Shown here: piece after piece, positions 9,571 to 17,095 of the stretch
Position numbering within the stretch: position 1 is the first letter of the stretch
Layout of the letters: each line of letters opens with the position of its first letter
Assembly (NCBI GenBank): GCA_001829185.1
Contig: MIAR01000050.1
Span: 1-38,313 of the forward strand
Source: Spirochaetes bacterium GWB1_60_80
GTDB lineage: Bacteria; Spirochaetota; Spirochaetia; Treponematales; UBA12059
Direction: 5' to 3'
DNA length: 38,313 nt
The notes under the pieces: model-generated
What the model was told of the DNA's origin: nothing
The model's input: the letters and a program-made list of their open reading frames with translations, nothing else
The model's database searches: none
Position numbers and translations under genes: made by a program

Positions 9571-11717
9571 CAGCGTCTCGGCGCGGGCTGCGGCCCGTGC
9601 TTGGCGTTGTACATGGCCTGATCGGCCAGCCTAACCAGCGACGAGGCGTCGGCCGCGTCGTCCGGAAAAATGGCAAAACCCACCGAAATGCCCACCGCCA
9701 GACGCCCCTCGGGCACGGCAAACGGTTCCCGAAACACCGCCCCAATCTTGCCCGCCAGCGCCTTGGCCGAATCACGATCCTTGATTCCGCCAGCAAGCGC
9801 AATAAATTCATCACCACCTACCCGCGCCACTAAGTCGCCGGAACGGAAAAGCCGGCTCAAGCGCTCCGCGGCCAGCACCAGAATGCGGTCGCCGGTATCG
9901 TGGCCGTAACGGTCGTTGACCGGCTTAAAGCCATCCAAGTCCATGTACAGCAGCACGACCTTAGTGCCGTTCATCCCGGCCAGACCAATGGTTTGCTCCA
10001 ATATCCTGCCCAACAACAGCCGGTTGGGCAGACCGGTCAGCGCGTCGTGCTCGGCCAACCAGGAAGACTTAACAGCCACCTGCTCAAGCGCCTGCTTCTC
10101 GTTGACGATGCGCCGGCTAAAGCCCTCCACCTTTGCCATGATCTTGGCATTCTCGATGGCGATGGCGGCGTACGACGAAACCGCCTCCAACATTTCCACC
10201 GTCTCCCGGCTGTACGCCGCCGTCTGGGTGCATTGGATAGTCAATAACCCAGTGACAATTTCCTCACGAAGCATCGGGATAAATACCATCGTCTGCTGGA
10301 CGGACTGCCCGTGATGGTTAATCATCGAACTAGCGCCTAACAGCTGTCTGGCCTCGTCGGCACTGGCCAGATAGATCGTCTCGCGCCGGCGGACGCAGAG
10401 GGCGGCCAGGCTGGACTCATCGTTCATGTAAATGGTCAGACCCGGCTTGATGACCCCATCGGCCACGATCATCGGAAAGTCGATGGTCTGCATGGCGTCG
10501 CTGTAGACGCCAATACCCAGGCTACCCAGCGGAATGGACGGCTTGAGCTCTTGCCACATGCGGCTCAGGATGTCGGCTGGCTCCAGCGTAGAAGTGAGTG
10601 CCTTGCCAATACGACCAATAATGCGTAAGTTGGCGTTAATGGCTTCCAGCTGCTGTCGTTTCTCACGCTCGGCAACCGCCTCCTGCTTGATCTTGTCCAG
10701 CCGGAAAGCCGTTTCTAGCGACGCGATCTGCCGGGTGGAATCCTCGCGATACCAGACGCGGGTAGCCTCCACCGAGCGGCACATGTCCAAGTAAGCTTCC
10801 TCAAAACGACCAGCGGAGTACTTGGCCTGCGCGCGACCCTCCAAGGCTGGACCCAGCCGCAGCTTAAAGTCCTGAGCCTCAATGCGAGCAATGGCCGCGT
10901 CAAATTCACGAATAGCCGTAGGGTAGTCTTCAAGGCGACCATACGCCCGGGCTATGGTCAACTGGGCGTCGGCGGCATCCTCCGGAAAACCCTCGGCATT
11001 GCCGGCTGCCAGCGCCTCTCCAGCCAACTGCAAAGCACCTTGGTAATCGCCGCGCAGCAAAGCGATGTCGGCCAGTCGCTTTAAGTCGATTAATTCATGT
11101 TTACGAAAACCAATCCGAGCCGCCAAAGCGCGCGACTGGCGGGTCACCGCCTCCGCGCGGTCAATCTGTCCATCGATGAACAGACATTCCCCCAGATTGT
11201 TCAAAAAAGAACTGGTAAACACCTCGTCGCCCAGTTGCTCACTGATCGTCATCGCCTCATCGAGAAAGGCCAAAGCATCCTTGCCATGCTCCTTGCGTTG
11301 GGCAATCTGGCTTAGATTGATGAGGAAGTGGCCGGTCTCCTTAAGTAAGCCCAGGTGGCGAGCCTTGGCCAACCCCGCCTCGTACTCCTCCAGCGCCTCG
11401 GTCAAGGACCCCAGCTGAAAAAAGAGGGCACCGAAGGCGTTGTGGAATTTGACCGACAGCGCCTCCAAATCGTGGGCCAGGCAGAGTGCATGACCCTGTT
11501 CAAAAAAGCGTGTCGCGGCGGCGAATTCCCCCCGGTTAATCTCCGAAAAACCGGCGATATAGCGCGACAAGGCCTGGTAATGATAGTCAGCGGCGGCCCC
11601 GGCCAGCTTGTAGAGGCGTTCGGCCAGGGCGATAGCCTCCTTCGGCCGCCCGCCCGACAGCTGGTAGGCTTCCAAGTAGAGCCGCTTGCCTTCTTCAGGT
11701 GTATAGTCTTTCCCCAT
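9570..11717 (-). CDS. TPR-GAF-GGDEF diguanylate cyclase, cytoplasmic
   Basis: This 715-aa protein makes cyclic di-GMP from two GTP. Residues ~1-340 are TPR-like helical repeats (alternating Ala/Leu/Tyr pairs such as LNNLGECLFIDGQIDRAEA). A coiled linker leads to a GAF-like sensor at ~360-530 and a second helix leads to the GGDEF domain at ~555-715. The catalytic GGDEF is intact at 634-638, and the substrate loop DLDGFKPVNDRYGHDTGD is present. RxxD (RSGD), five residues before GGDEF, forms the inhibitory I-site, so product inhibition is likely. There is no EAL domain and no membrane segment. The ATG follows GAGG. The protein is probably activated by a ligand at GAF or by a partner on the TPRs; the signal is unknown. 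The coupled downstream gene is a candidate partner. Confidence 0.92.
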   Translation of the reverse strand: MGKDYTPEEGKRLYLEAYQLSGGRPKEAIALAERLYKLAGAAADYHYQALSRYIAGFSEINRGEFAAATRFFEQGHALCLAHDLEALSVKFHNAFGALFFQLGSLTEALEEYEAGLAKARHLGLLKETGHFLINLSQIAQRKEHGKDALAFLDEAMTISEQLGDEVFTSSFLNNLGECLFIDGQIDRAEAVTRQSRALAARIGFRKHELIDLKRLADIALLRGDYQGALQLAGEALAAGNAEGFPEDAADAQLTIARAYGRLEDYPTAIREFDAAIARIEAQDFKLRLGPALEGRAQAKYSAGRFEEAYLDMCRSVEATRVWYREDSTRQIASLETAFRLDKIKQEAVAEREKRQQLEAINANLRIIGRIGKALTSTLEPADILSRMWQELKPSIPLGSLGIGVYSDAMQTIDFPMIVADGVIKPGLTIYMNDESSLAALCVRRRETIYLASADEARQLLGASSMINHHGQSVQQTMVFIPMLREEIVTGLLTIQCTQTAAYSRETVEMLEAVSSYAAIAIENAKIMAKVEGFSRRIVNEKQALEQVAVKSSWLAEHDALTGLPNRLLLGRILEQTIGLAGMNGTKVVLLYMDLDGFKPVNDRYGHDTGDRILVLAAERLSRLFRSGDLVARVGGDEFIALAGGIKDRDSAKALAGKIGAVFREPFAVPEGRLAVGISVGFAIFPDDAADASSLVRLADQAMYNAKHGPQPAPRR

Positions 11718-11858
11718 GCCTCAAGACTACCCCAAAACGGCGGGTTATGCAAATCCAGGGCGACTGCTATATCTTCCTGATTCCACTTTTTTCATAGTGG
11801 GAACACCTAGACCAGTGATCTAAAACAAACCGATGCAACCAAAGCGCCAAGCGTTGAC

Positions 11859-13568
11859 TCAGCTGTCGGCGCAGCTTTCGCTTTCATTAATCTTAAATAA
11901 GCGGGTTTCGGCGTCGACCTGGTCAATCAACTCACGGTTGTGCTGGGACAATTGGTTGACAGCCTGAACCGCCTTGTCGATTTCGTGAATACCACCCGTC
12001 ATCTCGGTAATGCCTTCTTCGGCCACCCGGGCAAAATCATCCATCTTTTCGACCGAGTTAGTGATATCACTCACTGCCACCATATTGTTACGGGCCGATT
12101 CGTCAACTTCCTTGGTTAAGGTTTTAAGCTGTTCCAGAGCGGCTGACAATTCTGCTTCAAGCTGTTTTTCCTCGGTAATCGAGGCTTCAGTTTTAGAAGC
12201 CAGACTGACCGCTTCGGTTATTAGGTTGCCAATGGTGGCAAAACTATTCTGCATGTTATCCGAAGTAGCCACCATATCCTTCATGGCATTGGAAATACTG
12301 GTAAGAGCTGTTTCGGTATTGCTGGCCTGCACCGAACTGTCTTCAGCCAAGCGGCGAATCTCGTCAGCCACTACGCCGAAGCCCTTACCGGCATCACCTG
12401 CGTGGGCGGCTTCAATAGCGGCATTCATGGCCAACAAGTTGGTCTGCGCGGCAATCGCGCCGATTACCGTGGCCGTTTCGATCAGGGCATCGGAGTGGCC
12501 CGACACTACGGCAATCGAGGCCACTGAGCTTTCTAAGTCGGCCCGGCCGCTATCACCGGCCTTGGACAACTGGGTATAGGTGGCCATGGCGGCCTGGGCG
12601 TTGCTGTTCATTTGCAGAATTTGCTGAGCCATCCTCTCGACGGCTTTAGCGGCGCGCTGTACCGTGGCGCTCTGCCGTTCCACCACGTCGCGCTGGGCGC
12701 TGGTGGCAGAATTAATGGTAGTGGCTTTTTGCTTAACTCCAGCGACAATCTGGTAGAGAGTAGCAATCTGACGCTTGATACCTTCCATGTTAGCGCCAAT
12801 TTCGGTCGAAGCGCTGGCGGTTTCGGCGCTATTGGCCGCCAACTCCTGGCTGTCGTCGGTGAGCTGCTGAACAATCCGGCGCAGCGTCATGATCATGGCT
12901 GTTAAACTCAGCCGGAATTTGTTGACATTATTAGCGACTTCGCTAATTTCATCGTGTGAAGTTACCGGCACTTCGGTACACAGATCGCCTTCGCTGGTCG
13001 ACAGCTTAGCCAAAAACTGGTTAACCACCGCCAAAGGCCGAATCACAATTATCTCGGTAATTAAAACCAAAACAACCGCCATCACCACCAGTAGCACCAC
13101 TAACTGCAAAACCGATTGCCGCAAACGGGAACGCAGCTGCTGTTCAATCAAGGCACTTTTTGGATAGAGCCGCACCGAACCAATCAAACTATCGCCGCGC
13201 CGCACTTCATAAACCTGCCAGTCCAGCGTCTCCAGCTGCTCGTCGCCAGCCAAACCGTCATCGAGCTGATTGGCAAAAATGCGCTCGCCATCATCATAGA
13301 CCTGCAAAGCCCAGGTGATACCTTCGGCCATTTCGGAAGCTAGAATACTACGCGCCGAATCTTCGGCGATGCGCCAAAGCGGTTCAACACAATTAAGCGC
13401 CAAGCGCTCCCCCATCACTTGCCACCGAGTGGTAAAATCGGCCCGCACTTCTCCAGCGCTGCTCCTGTACTGCCAGAAGCCGGTAGCTGCCATCGACACC
13501 GCCAGAGCCAATATTCCAATGAATAAAAATTTAAAACGCAACGACGAACGGCGTGCTAATCTTGCCAT
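11859..13568 (-). CDS. Methyl-accepting chemotaxis protein
   Basis: This 569-aa transmembrane chemoreceptor controls CheA. TM1 is at ~12-32, a short periplasmic sensor lies at ~33-145, and TM2 ([20 protein letters not shown]) is at ~150-172, followed by HAMP and a long coiled-coil signalling domain. The hairpin tip is canonical: [19 protein letters not shown], then [16 protein letters not shown]. The C-terminus (SESCADS) lacks the NWETF-type CheR tether. The small periplasmic region suggests a simple ligand domain rather than a full dCache module. The ATG follows GGAGG. No che genes are nearby. A solute-binding protein is divergent across 430 bp; cooperation between the two is speculation. 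Confidence 0.93.
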   Translation of the reverse strand: MARLARRSSLRFKFLFIGILALAVSMAATGFWQYRSSAGEVRADFTTRWQVMGERLALNCVEPLWRIAEDSARSILASEMAEGITWALQVYDDGERIFANQLDDGLAGDEQLETLDWQVYEVRRGDSLIGSVRLYPKSALIEQQLRSRLRQSVLQLVVLLVVMAVVLVLITEIIVIRPLAVVNQFLAKLSTSEGDLCTEVPVTSHDEISEVANNVNKFRLSLTAMIMTLRRIVQQLTDDSQELAANSAETASASTEIGANMEGIKRQIATLYQIVAGVKQKATTINSATSAQRDVVERQSATVQRAAKAVERMAQQILQMNSNAQAAMATYTQLSKAGDSGRADLESSVASIAVVSGHSDALIETATVIGAIAAQTNLLAMNAAIEAAHAGDAGKGFGVVADEIRRLAEDSSVQASNTETALTSISNAMKDMVATSDNMQNSFATIGNLITEAVSLASKTEASITEEKQLEAELSAALEQLKTLTKEVDESARNNMVAVSDITNSVEKMDDFARVAEEGITEMTGGIHEIDKAVQAVNQLSQHNRELIDQVDAETRLFKINESESCADS

Positions 13569-13595
13569 GCAACCTCCACTATCTATTTCCAGGCG

Positions 13596-13610
13596 ACGAT
13601 TAATAATCGT
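13596..13610. promoter_or_regulatory. 15-bp perfect dyad overlapping the MCP -10 box
   Basis: ACGATTAATAATCGT has 7-bp arms around a single central base. Its right edge covers the MCP -10 hexamer and the rest covers the likely start site. This is the geometry of a repressor operator. No regulator gene is adjacent. Confidence 0.5.
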
Positions 13611-13635
13611 AGGAAAACAGCCCGGCTATAGTCAA
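13606..13635 (-). promoter_or_regulatory. Probable MCP promoter
   Basis: Reverse strand -35 TTGACT (13635-13630), 18-bp spacer, -10 TACGAT (13611-13606). No sigma28 (TAAA-N15-GCCGATAA) motif is visible, although many chemoreceptor genes use one. Confidence 0.55.
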
Positions 13636-13735
13636 TTAGGCTATCGAATTAAAACTCTAATCGACCCCAGCGCAAAATGCAAGGCCTCCAGCCGATTATA
13701 GCTATCGCTAACAAAACAGTGTGGAGTCGAGGCAA

Positions 13736-13805
13736 AGCAGGCCGAGGCATTACGCCGTCAAGGGATTTCCTGCTGCGTGATCGTCGCATCACCAAGGCCT
13801 GACGG
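13736..13805. other. Structured intergenic segment without a gene
   Basis: In the 430-bp gap between the MCP and solute-binding protein genes I find no coding region. This part can fold as nested or overlapping stems: AGCAGG/CCTGCT (13736-13741, 13769-13774), CCGTCA/TGACGG (13755-13760, 13800-13805) and GTGAT/ATCAC (13777-13781, 13788-13792). It may be a decayed gene end or an RNA; I cannot match it to a known family. Confidence 0.3.
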
Positions 13806-13940
13806 TACTTCCTCCCTATCGTGGACAGTCTGCTAGGGTACGGGCAATGGCCAATTCGGTCAGTATGAAGTAGCAGGATTGGATCGGAAAACTCACCCTG
13901 GCAAGACTAGAACTTAAGAAATCTAAATTATCTAATGGCC

Positions 13941-13969
13941 TTGCAATATAGGGACTTATAGCCTACTTT
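13941..13969 (+). promoter_or_regulatory. Weak candidate promoter for the solute-binding protein
   Basis: TTGCAA (13941-13946), 17 bp, TACTTT (13964-13969) in an AT-rich stretch, about 30 nt before the ATG. The -10 match is poor. Confidence 0.3.
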
Positions 13970-13998
13970 TATATCTAGAACCAACCAGGAGGTGCGTC

Positions 13999-14748
13999 AT
14001 GCGCAAGTTTTTCATTTTATTACTGGCGATTAGTTTATTGTCAGTCGGGTTAAGCGCCCAAACCTTTCGGGTAGTCGCCACCGAATGGCCGCCCTACACT
14101 ACCATGCAGGGTCAACAGCCAGCCGGTTTGGCTATCGAAATCTTGGACGCTGTACTTAAATCAATGGGGATTACCCCGGTTTTCGAATTCGTCCCCTGGG
14201 AACGGGCGGAGCGGATGGTGCGCGAAGGTTCAGCCGAAGCCATCGTTTCATTATCCTTCAATGAAAGCCGAACGGCTTTTCTCTATTACCCGCAAACCCC
14301 ATTACACGCTTCACGTTATGTATTCTTCGCAAACAGAAGCCGGACAGGCCTTAGCTACACGAATTACACCGAGCTGGCCGCCTATACCTTCGGTTTAACG
14401 CGCGGCTATTCCTACACCGCCGATTTTTTGAGTTTTGTTAACGACAGAGCTAAAAGCCAATCGGTTGACGACGATGCCACCGGCTTCCGCATGCTCAACG
14501 CCAATCGTATCGACCTGATGCCCTGCGATCAAGCCAACGGCATCGCCCTTTTGCGCAGCCTAGGACTCTACAATAATATTGTAATGGTACCCGGCCCGCC
14601 ACTAACATCGCGCAACTACTTTGTCGGCTTTTCTAAAACCTCAGCCTGGCTAAATATAAGCACCCTGGCTGGCCGCTTCGATACAGCGCTCTTAGCCTTT
14701 CAGCAAACCCCGGCTTACCGCGCAATCATCGACAAGTACGAAAAGTAA
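13999..14748 (+). CDS. Family 3 extracellular solute-binding protein
   Basis: This 249-aa periplasmic protein resembles amino-acid ABC transporter receptors (SBP_bac_3). A signal peptide covers residues 1-20 (ends GLSA/QT). The mature protein begins FRVVATEWPPYT, followed by GLAIEILDAVLKSMG and FEFVPWERAERMVREGSAEA, the typical first lobe of the family. ATG 13999 follows a near-perfect AGGAGGT site. No ABC permease or ATPase is adjacent, so it is an orphan. It could feed a distant transporter or present ligand to a receptor such as the divergent MCP. Polar amino acids are the usual ligand but specificity cannot be read. Its stop codon lies within the A-run that serves as the T-tract of the convergent terminator. 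Confidence 0.87.
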   Translation: MRKFFILLLAISLLSVGLSAQTFRVVATEWPPYTTMQGQQPAGLAIEILDAVLKSMGITPVFEFVPWERAERMVREGSAEAIVSLSFNESRTAFLYYPQTPLHASRYVFFANRSRTGLSYTNYTELAAYTFGLTRGYSYTADFLSFVNDRAKSQSVDDDATGFRMLNANRIDLMPCDQANGIALLRSLGLYNNIVMVPGPPLTSRNYFVGFSKTSAWLNISTLAGRFDTALLAFQQTPAYRAIIDKYEK

Positions 14749-14792
14749 AAAATGACTAGCGGACAGCACGGCGCAACGTTGTGACTGTCCGC
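14747..14792 (-). terminator. Rho-independent terminator of the Fic gene
   Basis: Reverse strand: GCGGACAG (14792-14785) pairs with CTGTCCGC (14766-14759), with an extra CAC/GTG inside the loop, followed after six bases by six Ts (14752-14747). The T-run overlaps the stop codon of the convergent solute-binding protein gene. Confidence 0.6.
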
Positions 14793-14840
14793 CAATCGTT
14801 TATAGCCCCCTCCCCTCGACCAAACTGACTTGACCGTTGC

Positions 14841-16016
14841 CTATATTTCGCCGCGGATGGGCAAGAAGCCCAAGCGATCCAGCTGCCGCAACACCATGCG
14901 CAGGAGCGGGCTATCATTGATGCCCAGCATGTATTTTCGCTCCGCTTCCGGCGCATTCACCAGCAACTTTCGGTCTTTCAAATCCTTGATGATCCGCGAG
15001 GTCTGCACCGTTCCCACGCCAAGAGCCAGATCGCTGTTCTTGATTTGCGGTATTGTCAGCGTGGCTAGCAAGGCTAATCGTTCCTTGTCTGTCAGACCAT
15101 TTTTCTGGAAAAGCTCATTGATGGCCGGCTCCAAGACCTGCTTGCCGAGCCAAGTAAAGCCAAGCAGTTGATTGACCTTGTCCAGCTCGGTTTTCAAGCC
15201 AGTGAGCACATAGCGGCACCAGGCCAGCAGATCAGTATCGCTGCCTTGGTCGGCCTGAGCCAATTGTTCGTAATAGATAGTACGATCCGAACAAAACACG
15301 GCGGTCGGGTTGATTAGGCGGGCAACCGGAGCCGTACTGCCCACCCTGAAGCCGGTTTTCAGGAGTAGAGCATAGGTCAACAGCCGGACGGTTCGCCCGT
15401 TTCCATTGGCAAAAGGATGTATCCAGGCAAAGCGGTGGTGGACCAAGGCTATCTTGATCAGGTCATACTTCCCCGCATCCGCCTTGGCCAGGAAAGCCAG
15501 CAGCTCATCCATCAAACCAGGCACCGCCGCCGGCTCAGGCGGCCGATGCGCTGCCCCGCTGATCCGAACTGGCGCAGTGCGATAGTTACCCGGCGTAGCA
15601 TCGCCCTCCCCATTTATCGACAAAGAAACCGTAACTCGGCGATGCAGCTCCCTAACCAGGCGATGATCGATGCGGAATTGCTCTGGATTGCTGGCCCAGA
15701 CGGAGTCCAGCCACGCCAGGGCCTGTTCAATGTTTAGGACTTCCTGTATCGATTCGGACGGCTTTGGGCCGACCAGGGATTGGTCTACCCACTCCGCCAG
15801 GGTGGTGCGGTTGCCTTCAATTCGGGCCGATCCAAGGCTTTCAAGAATATGAAACAAGCGTTTCAACTGGAAAAAGAGATGGGGCGGCGTGGTTCCACCT
15901 AGGATGTATTTCCTTTGATGATCCAGTTCTAGGATCAAGTCCATCAGAGGGTCATCGAAATCCGGCCGCACCAACCGCAAGGCGCAAGAACCAGGACTGG
16001 ACACATTTGCCTCCAA
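14841..16016 (-). CDS. Fic family protein with N-terminal inhibitory motif
   Basis: This 391-aa Fic protein probably transfers AMP or another nucleotide to hydroxyl side chains. The core motif HPFANGNGRTVR starts at His200. Position 5 is Asn instead of the usual metal-binding Asp/Glu. An inhibitory-helix motif (S/T)xxxE(G/N) is present as SARIEGN at 63-69, which makes it class II (intramolecular inhibition). The N-terminal extension and C-terminal winged-helix-like part (~300-391) match the common DNA-binding-type Fic proteins. ATG 16016 follows TTGGAGG. It stands alone, with its own promoter and terminator and no antitoxin partner. Target and activity are not inferable; the Asn substitution occurs in some family members, so it is not proof of inactivity. 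Confidence 0.88.
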   Translation of the reverse strand: MEANVSSPGSCALRLVRPDFDDPLMDLILELDHQRKYILGGTTPPHLFFQLKRLFHILESLGSARIEGNRTTLAEWVDQSLVGPKPSESIQEVLNIEQALAWLDSVWASNPEQFRIDHRLVRELHRRVTVSLSINGEGDATPGNYRTAPVRISGAAHRPPEPAAVPGLMDELLAFLAKADAGKYDLIKIALVHHRFAWIHPFANGNGRTVRLLTYALLLKTGFRVGSTAPVARLINPTAVFCSDRTIYYEQLAQADQGSDTDLLAWCRYVLTGLKTELDKVNQLLGFTWLGKQVLEPAINELFQKNGLTDKERLALLATLTIPQIKNSDLALGVGTVQTSRIIKDLKDRKLLVNAPEAERKYMLGINDSPLLRMVLRQLDRLGFLPIRGEI

Positions 16017-16048
16017 CTAACAGCACGATCTATCTTGTCTCTTATGTT

Positions 16049-16077
16049 ATTCTATTTTATGTATATAATAAAGTCAA
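16049..16077 (-). promoter_or_regulatory. Sigma70-type promoter of the Fic gene
   Basis: Reverse strand -35 TTGACT (16077-16072), 17-bp AT-rich spacer, -10 TAGAAT (16054-16049): five of six in both boxes. The start would be near 16042, giving a ~26-nt leader. Confidence 0.72.
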
Positions 16078-16201
16078 TGAAATACCTTTCTATGATCTAT
16101 CATCGACAGCATGTAAAATATATCATCAGTCACCTGCCAACAGTATGCTCGCTGATCTTGTTGCCTGCCGCTTTCTCGTTTTTCTTGCCTGGCCGCAACC
16201 T

Positions 16202-16217
16202 GCAGGGGTAGGACTCG
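16202..16217 (-). repeat. 16-bp copy of the 3' end of the initiator tRNA gene
   Basis: GCAGGGGTAGGACTCG is identical to 16501-16516, the T-arm and acceptor 3' strand of tRNA-fMet, in the same orientation and 299 bp further along on the tRNA's 3' side. Placement and orientation are as expected for the far attachment-site copy of an element once integrated at the tRNA 3' end. No integrase is visible. Confidence 0.55.
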
Positions 16218-16245
16218 CCCTCCTGGCTCAGGCCTCCGGACGCCT

Positions 16246-16291
16246 CCACTCGCTGCCGCGCGCACACGGGCTCTGCCCGTGAGACGAGTGG
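16246..16291. other. Compound hairpin
   Basis: Outer arms CCACTCG/CGAGTGG (16246-16252, 16285-16291) enclose a tight inner hairpin CACGGGC-TCT-GCCCGTG (16265-16281). No T-run follows on either side. It lies in the ~480-bp gene-free zone between the Fic gene and the tRNA. Function is unknown. Confidence 0.4.
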
Positions 16292-16433
16292 AATAGATAG
16301 TAGTAGCCGATATCGCGGCTGGCGTCAGCCTTGCGCGCTCTTCCTCCCGTTGGGACGCTCATTGCATTCGCTACTTCGTAAGGGATTGGTATTATTGGTC
16401 GCCATCACGACCTGCGAAACGGCGCTCGCTACA

Positions 16434-16454
16434 GTTCGAGTCCTACTCCCGCTA
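16434..16454 (+). repeat. tRNA 3'-end-like fragment in inverted orientation
   Basis: GTTCGAGTCCTACTCCCGCT reads on the + strand like a T-loop plus acceptor strand and differs from the fMet gene 3' end at only two positions. No matching 5' half of a tRNA exists upstream, so it is a fragment and not a gene. Confidence 0.5.
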
Positions 16455-16459
16455 ATTAC

Positions 16460-16497
16460 AAAGAGACAGCCGTTCCTGATGGAACGGCTGTCTCTTT
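16460..16497 (-). terminator. Perfect 17-bp hairpin terminator of the tRNA gene
   Basis: AAAGAGACAGCCGTTCC (16460-16476) pairs without mismatch with 16481-16497 across the loop TGAT. The arm ends in CTCTTT in both directions, so it can work bidirectionally. It starts one base beyond the tRNA discriminator. Confidence 0.85.
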
Positions 16498-16498
16498 T

Positions 16499-16571
16499 TA
16501 GCAGGGGTAGGACTCGAACCTACGACCTCCGGGTTATGAGCCCGACGAGCTGCCAACTGCTCTACCCTGCG
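16499..16571 (-). tRNA. Initiator tRNA-fMet (CAT)
   Basis: The 73-nt reverse-strand gene folds as a cloverleaf: acceptor GCAGGG/CCCTGC, D-arm GAGC/GCTC, anticodon loop CTCATAA, T-arm GTAGG-TTCGAGT-CCTAC. Three features mark the initiator form: an unpaired first position (C1 opposite T72), three consecutive G:C pairs in the anticodon stem (GGG/CCC), and A11:U24 in the D-stem. CCA is not encoded, so it must be added. It has its own promoter and terminator. Confidence 0.93.
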
Positions 16572-16584
16572 TCGTGTTGAGTAG

Positions 16585-16613
16585 AATCTACAGTATATGT
16601 AAACAAATGTCAA
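16585..16613 (-). promoter_or_regulatory. Promoter of the initiator tRNA gene
   Basis: Reverse strand: perfect -35 TTGACA (16613-16608), 17 bp, -10 TAGATT (16590-16585). The predicted start is only a few bases before the mature 5' end. Confidence 0.78.
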
Positions 16614-16618
16614 GCGCT

Positions 16619-16666
16619 GCACTAATTCTGTTGGGATATTAGTCGCACTAATTCTGTTGGGATATT
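16619..16666. repeat. 22-bp direct repeat upstream of the tRNA promoter
   Basis: GCACTAATTCTGTTGGGATA plus TT occurs identically at 16619-16640 and 16645-16666, period 26 bp. It sits just upstream of the tRNA -35 box. It could be a regulator-binding pair or part of a mobile-element end. Confidence 0.75.
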
Positions 16667-16714
16667 CATCAAGAAAACGCATTCTGTCTACCTGAAAAGC
16701 GCCAGAGCATCGAT

Positions 16715-17095
16715 TCAAGCCATCATCTTATCCAATATTTTCTTGAGTTCCGCAAATACAAAGGGCTTGGGCAGCGCGCCGTCAAAGAGGGGGACATTAG
16801 CGAGGCGGCTGATATCGGCGCCGGTTACCACGATGATGCGTACTGGGCGGATGGCTACAGCGCCGACTGTCGGGTCGATCGGGTCGGAAATACCACGAAT
16901 CGCCTCGGCAACGACCTGCCCGTTCATATCCGGCATGTTCAAGTCCAACAGCACCACATCGTAGCGGGCGGCCTTGCAGGCGGCGATAGCTTGGCTGCCG
17001 TTTTCTGCTGTATCGGCCAACCAGCCCAAGCGCGCCACCATCCGCGACAGCAGTTCACGGTTGTACATGTCATCATCAACGATCAGGGCTATCAA
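16715..17095 (-). CDS. Single-domain CheY-like response regulator
   Basis: This 126-aa receiver domain has no output domain. Key residues are the acidic pair in VDDDMYN, phospho-acceptor Asp51 (LLDLNMPDMNG), Thr in VVTGAD and Lys in LPKPF. Its start overlaps the 3' end of the hybrid kinase gene by 20 bp, so the two are co-translated. It is likely the final receiver or a phosphate sink of that kinase. It is the last gene of the leftward run; the tRNA beyond it has its own promoter and no terminator is visible between them. Confidence 0.92.
   Translation of the reverse strand: MIALIVDDDMYNRELLSRMVARLGWLADTAENGSQAIAACKAARYDVVLLDLNMPDMNGQVVAEAIRGISDPIDPTVGAVAIRPVRIIVVTGADISRLANVPLFDGALPKPFVFAELKKILDKMMA

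Noticed and set aside
13736-13805. Possible riboswitch before the solute-binding protein
   Set aside because: Stems exist, but the likely promoter of that gene lies downstream of them and I can match no known riboswitch consensus.
16074-16265. 63-codon reverse frame between the Fic gene and the tRNA
   Set aside because: It runs through the tRNA fragment and the compound hairpin and has no ribosome site.
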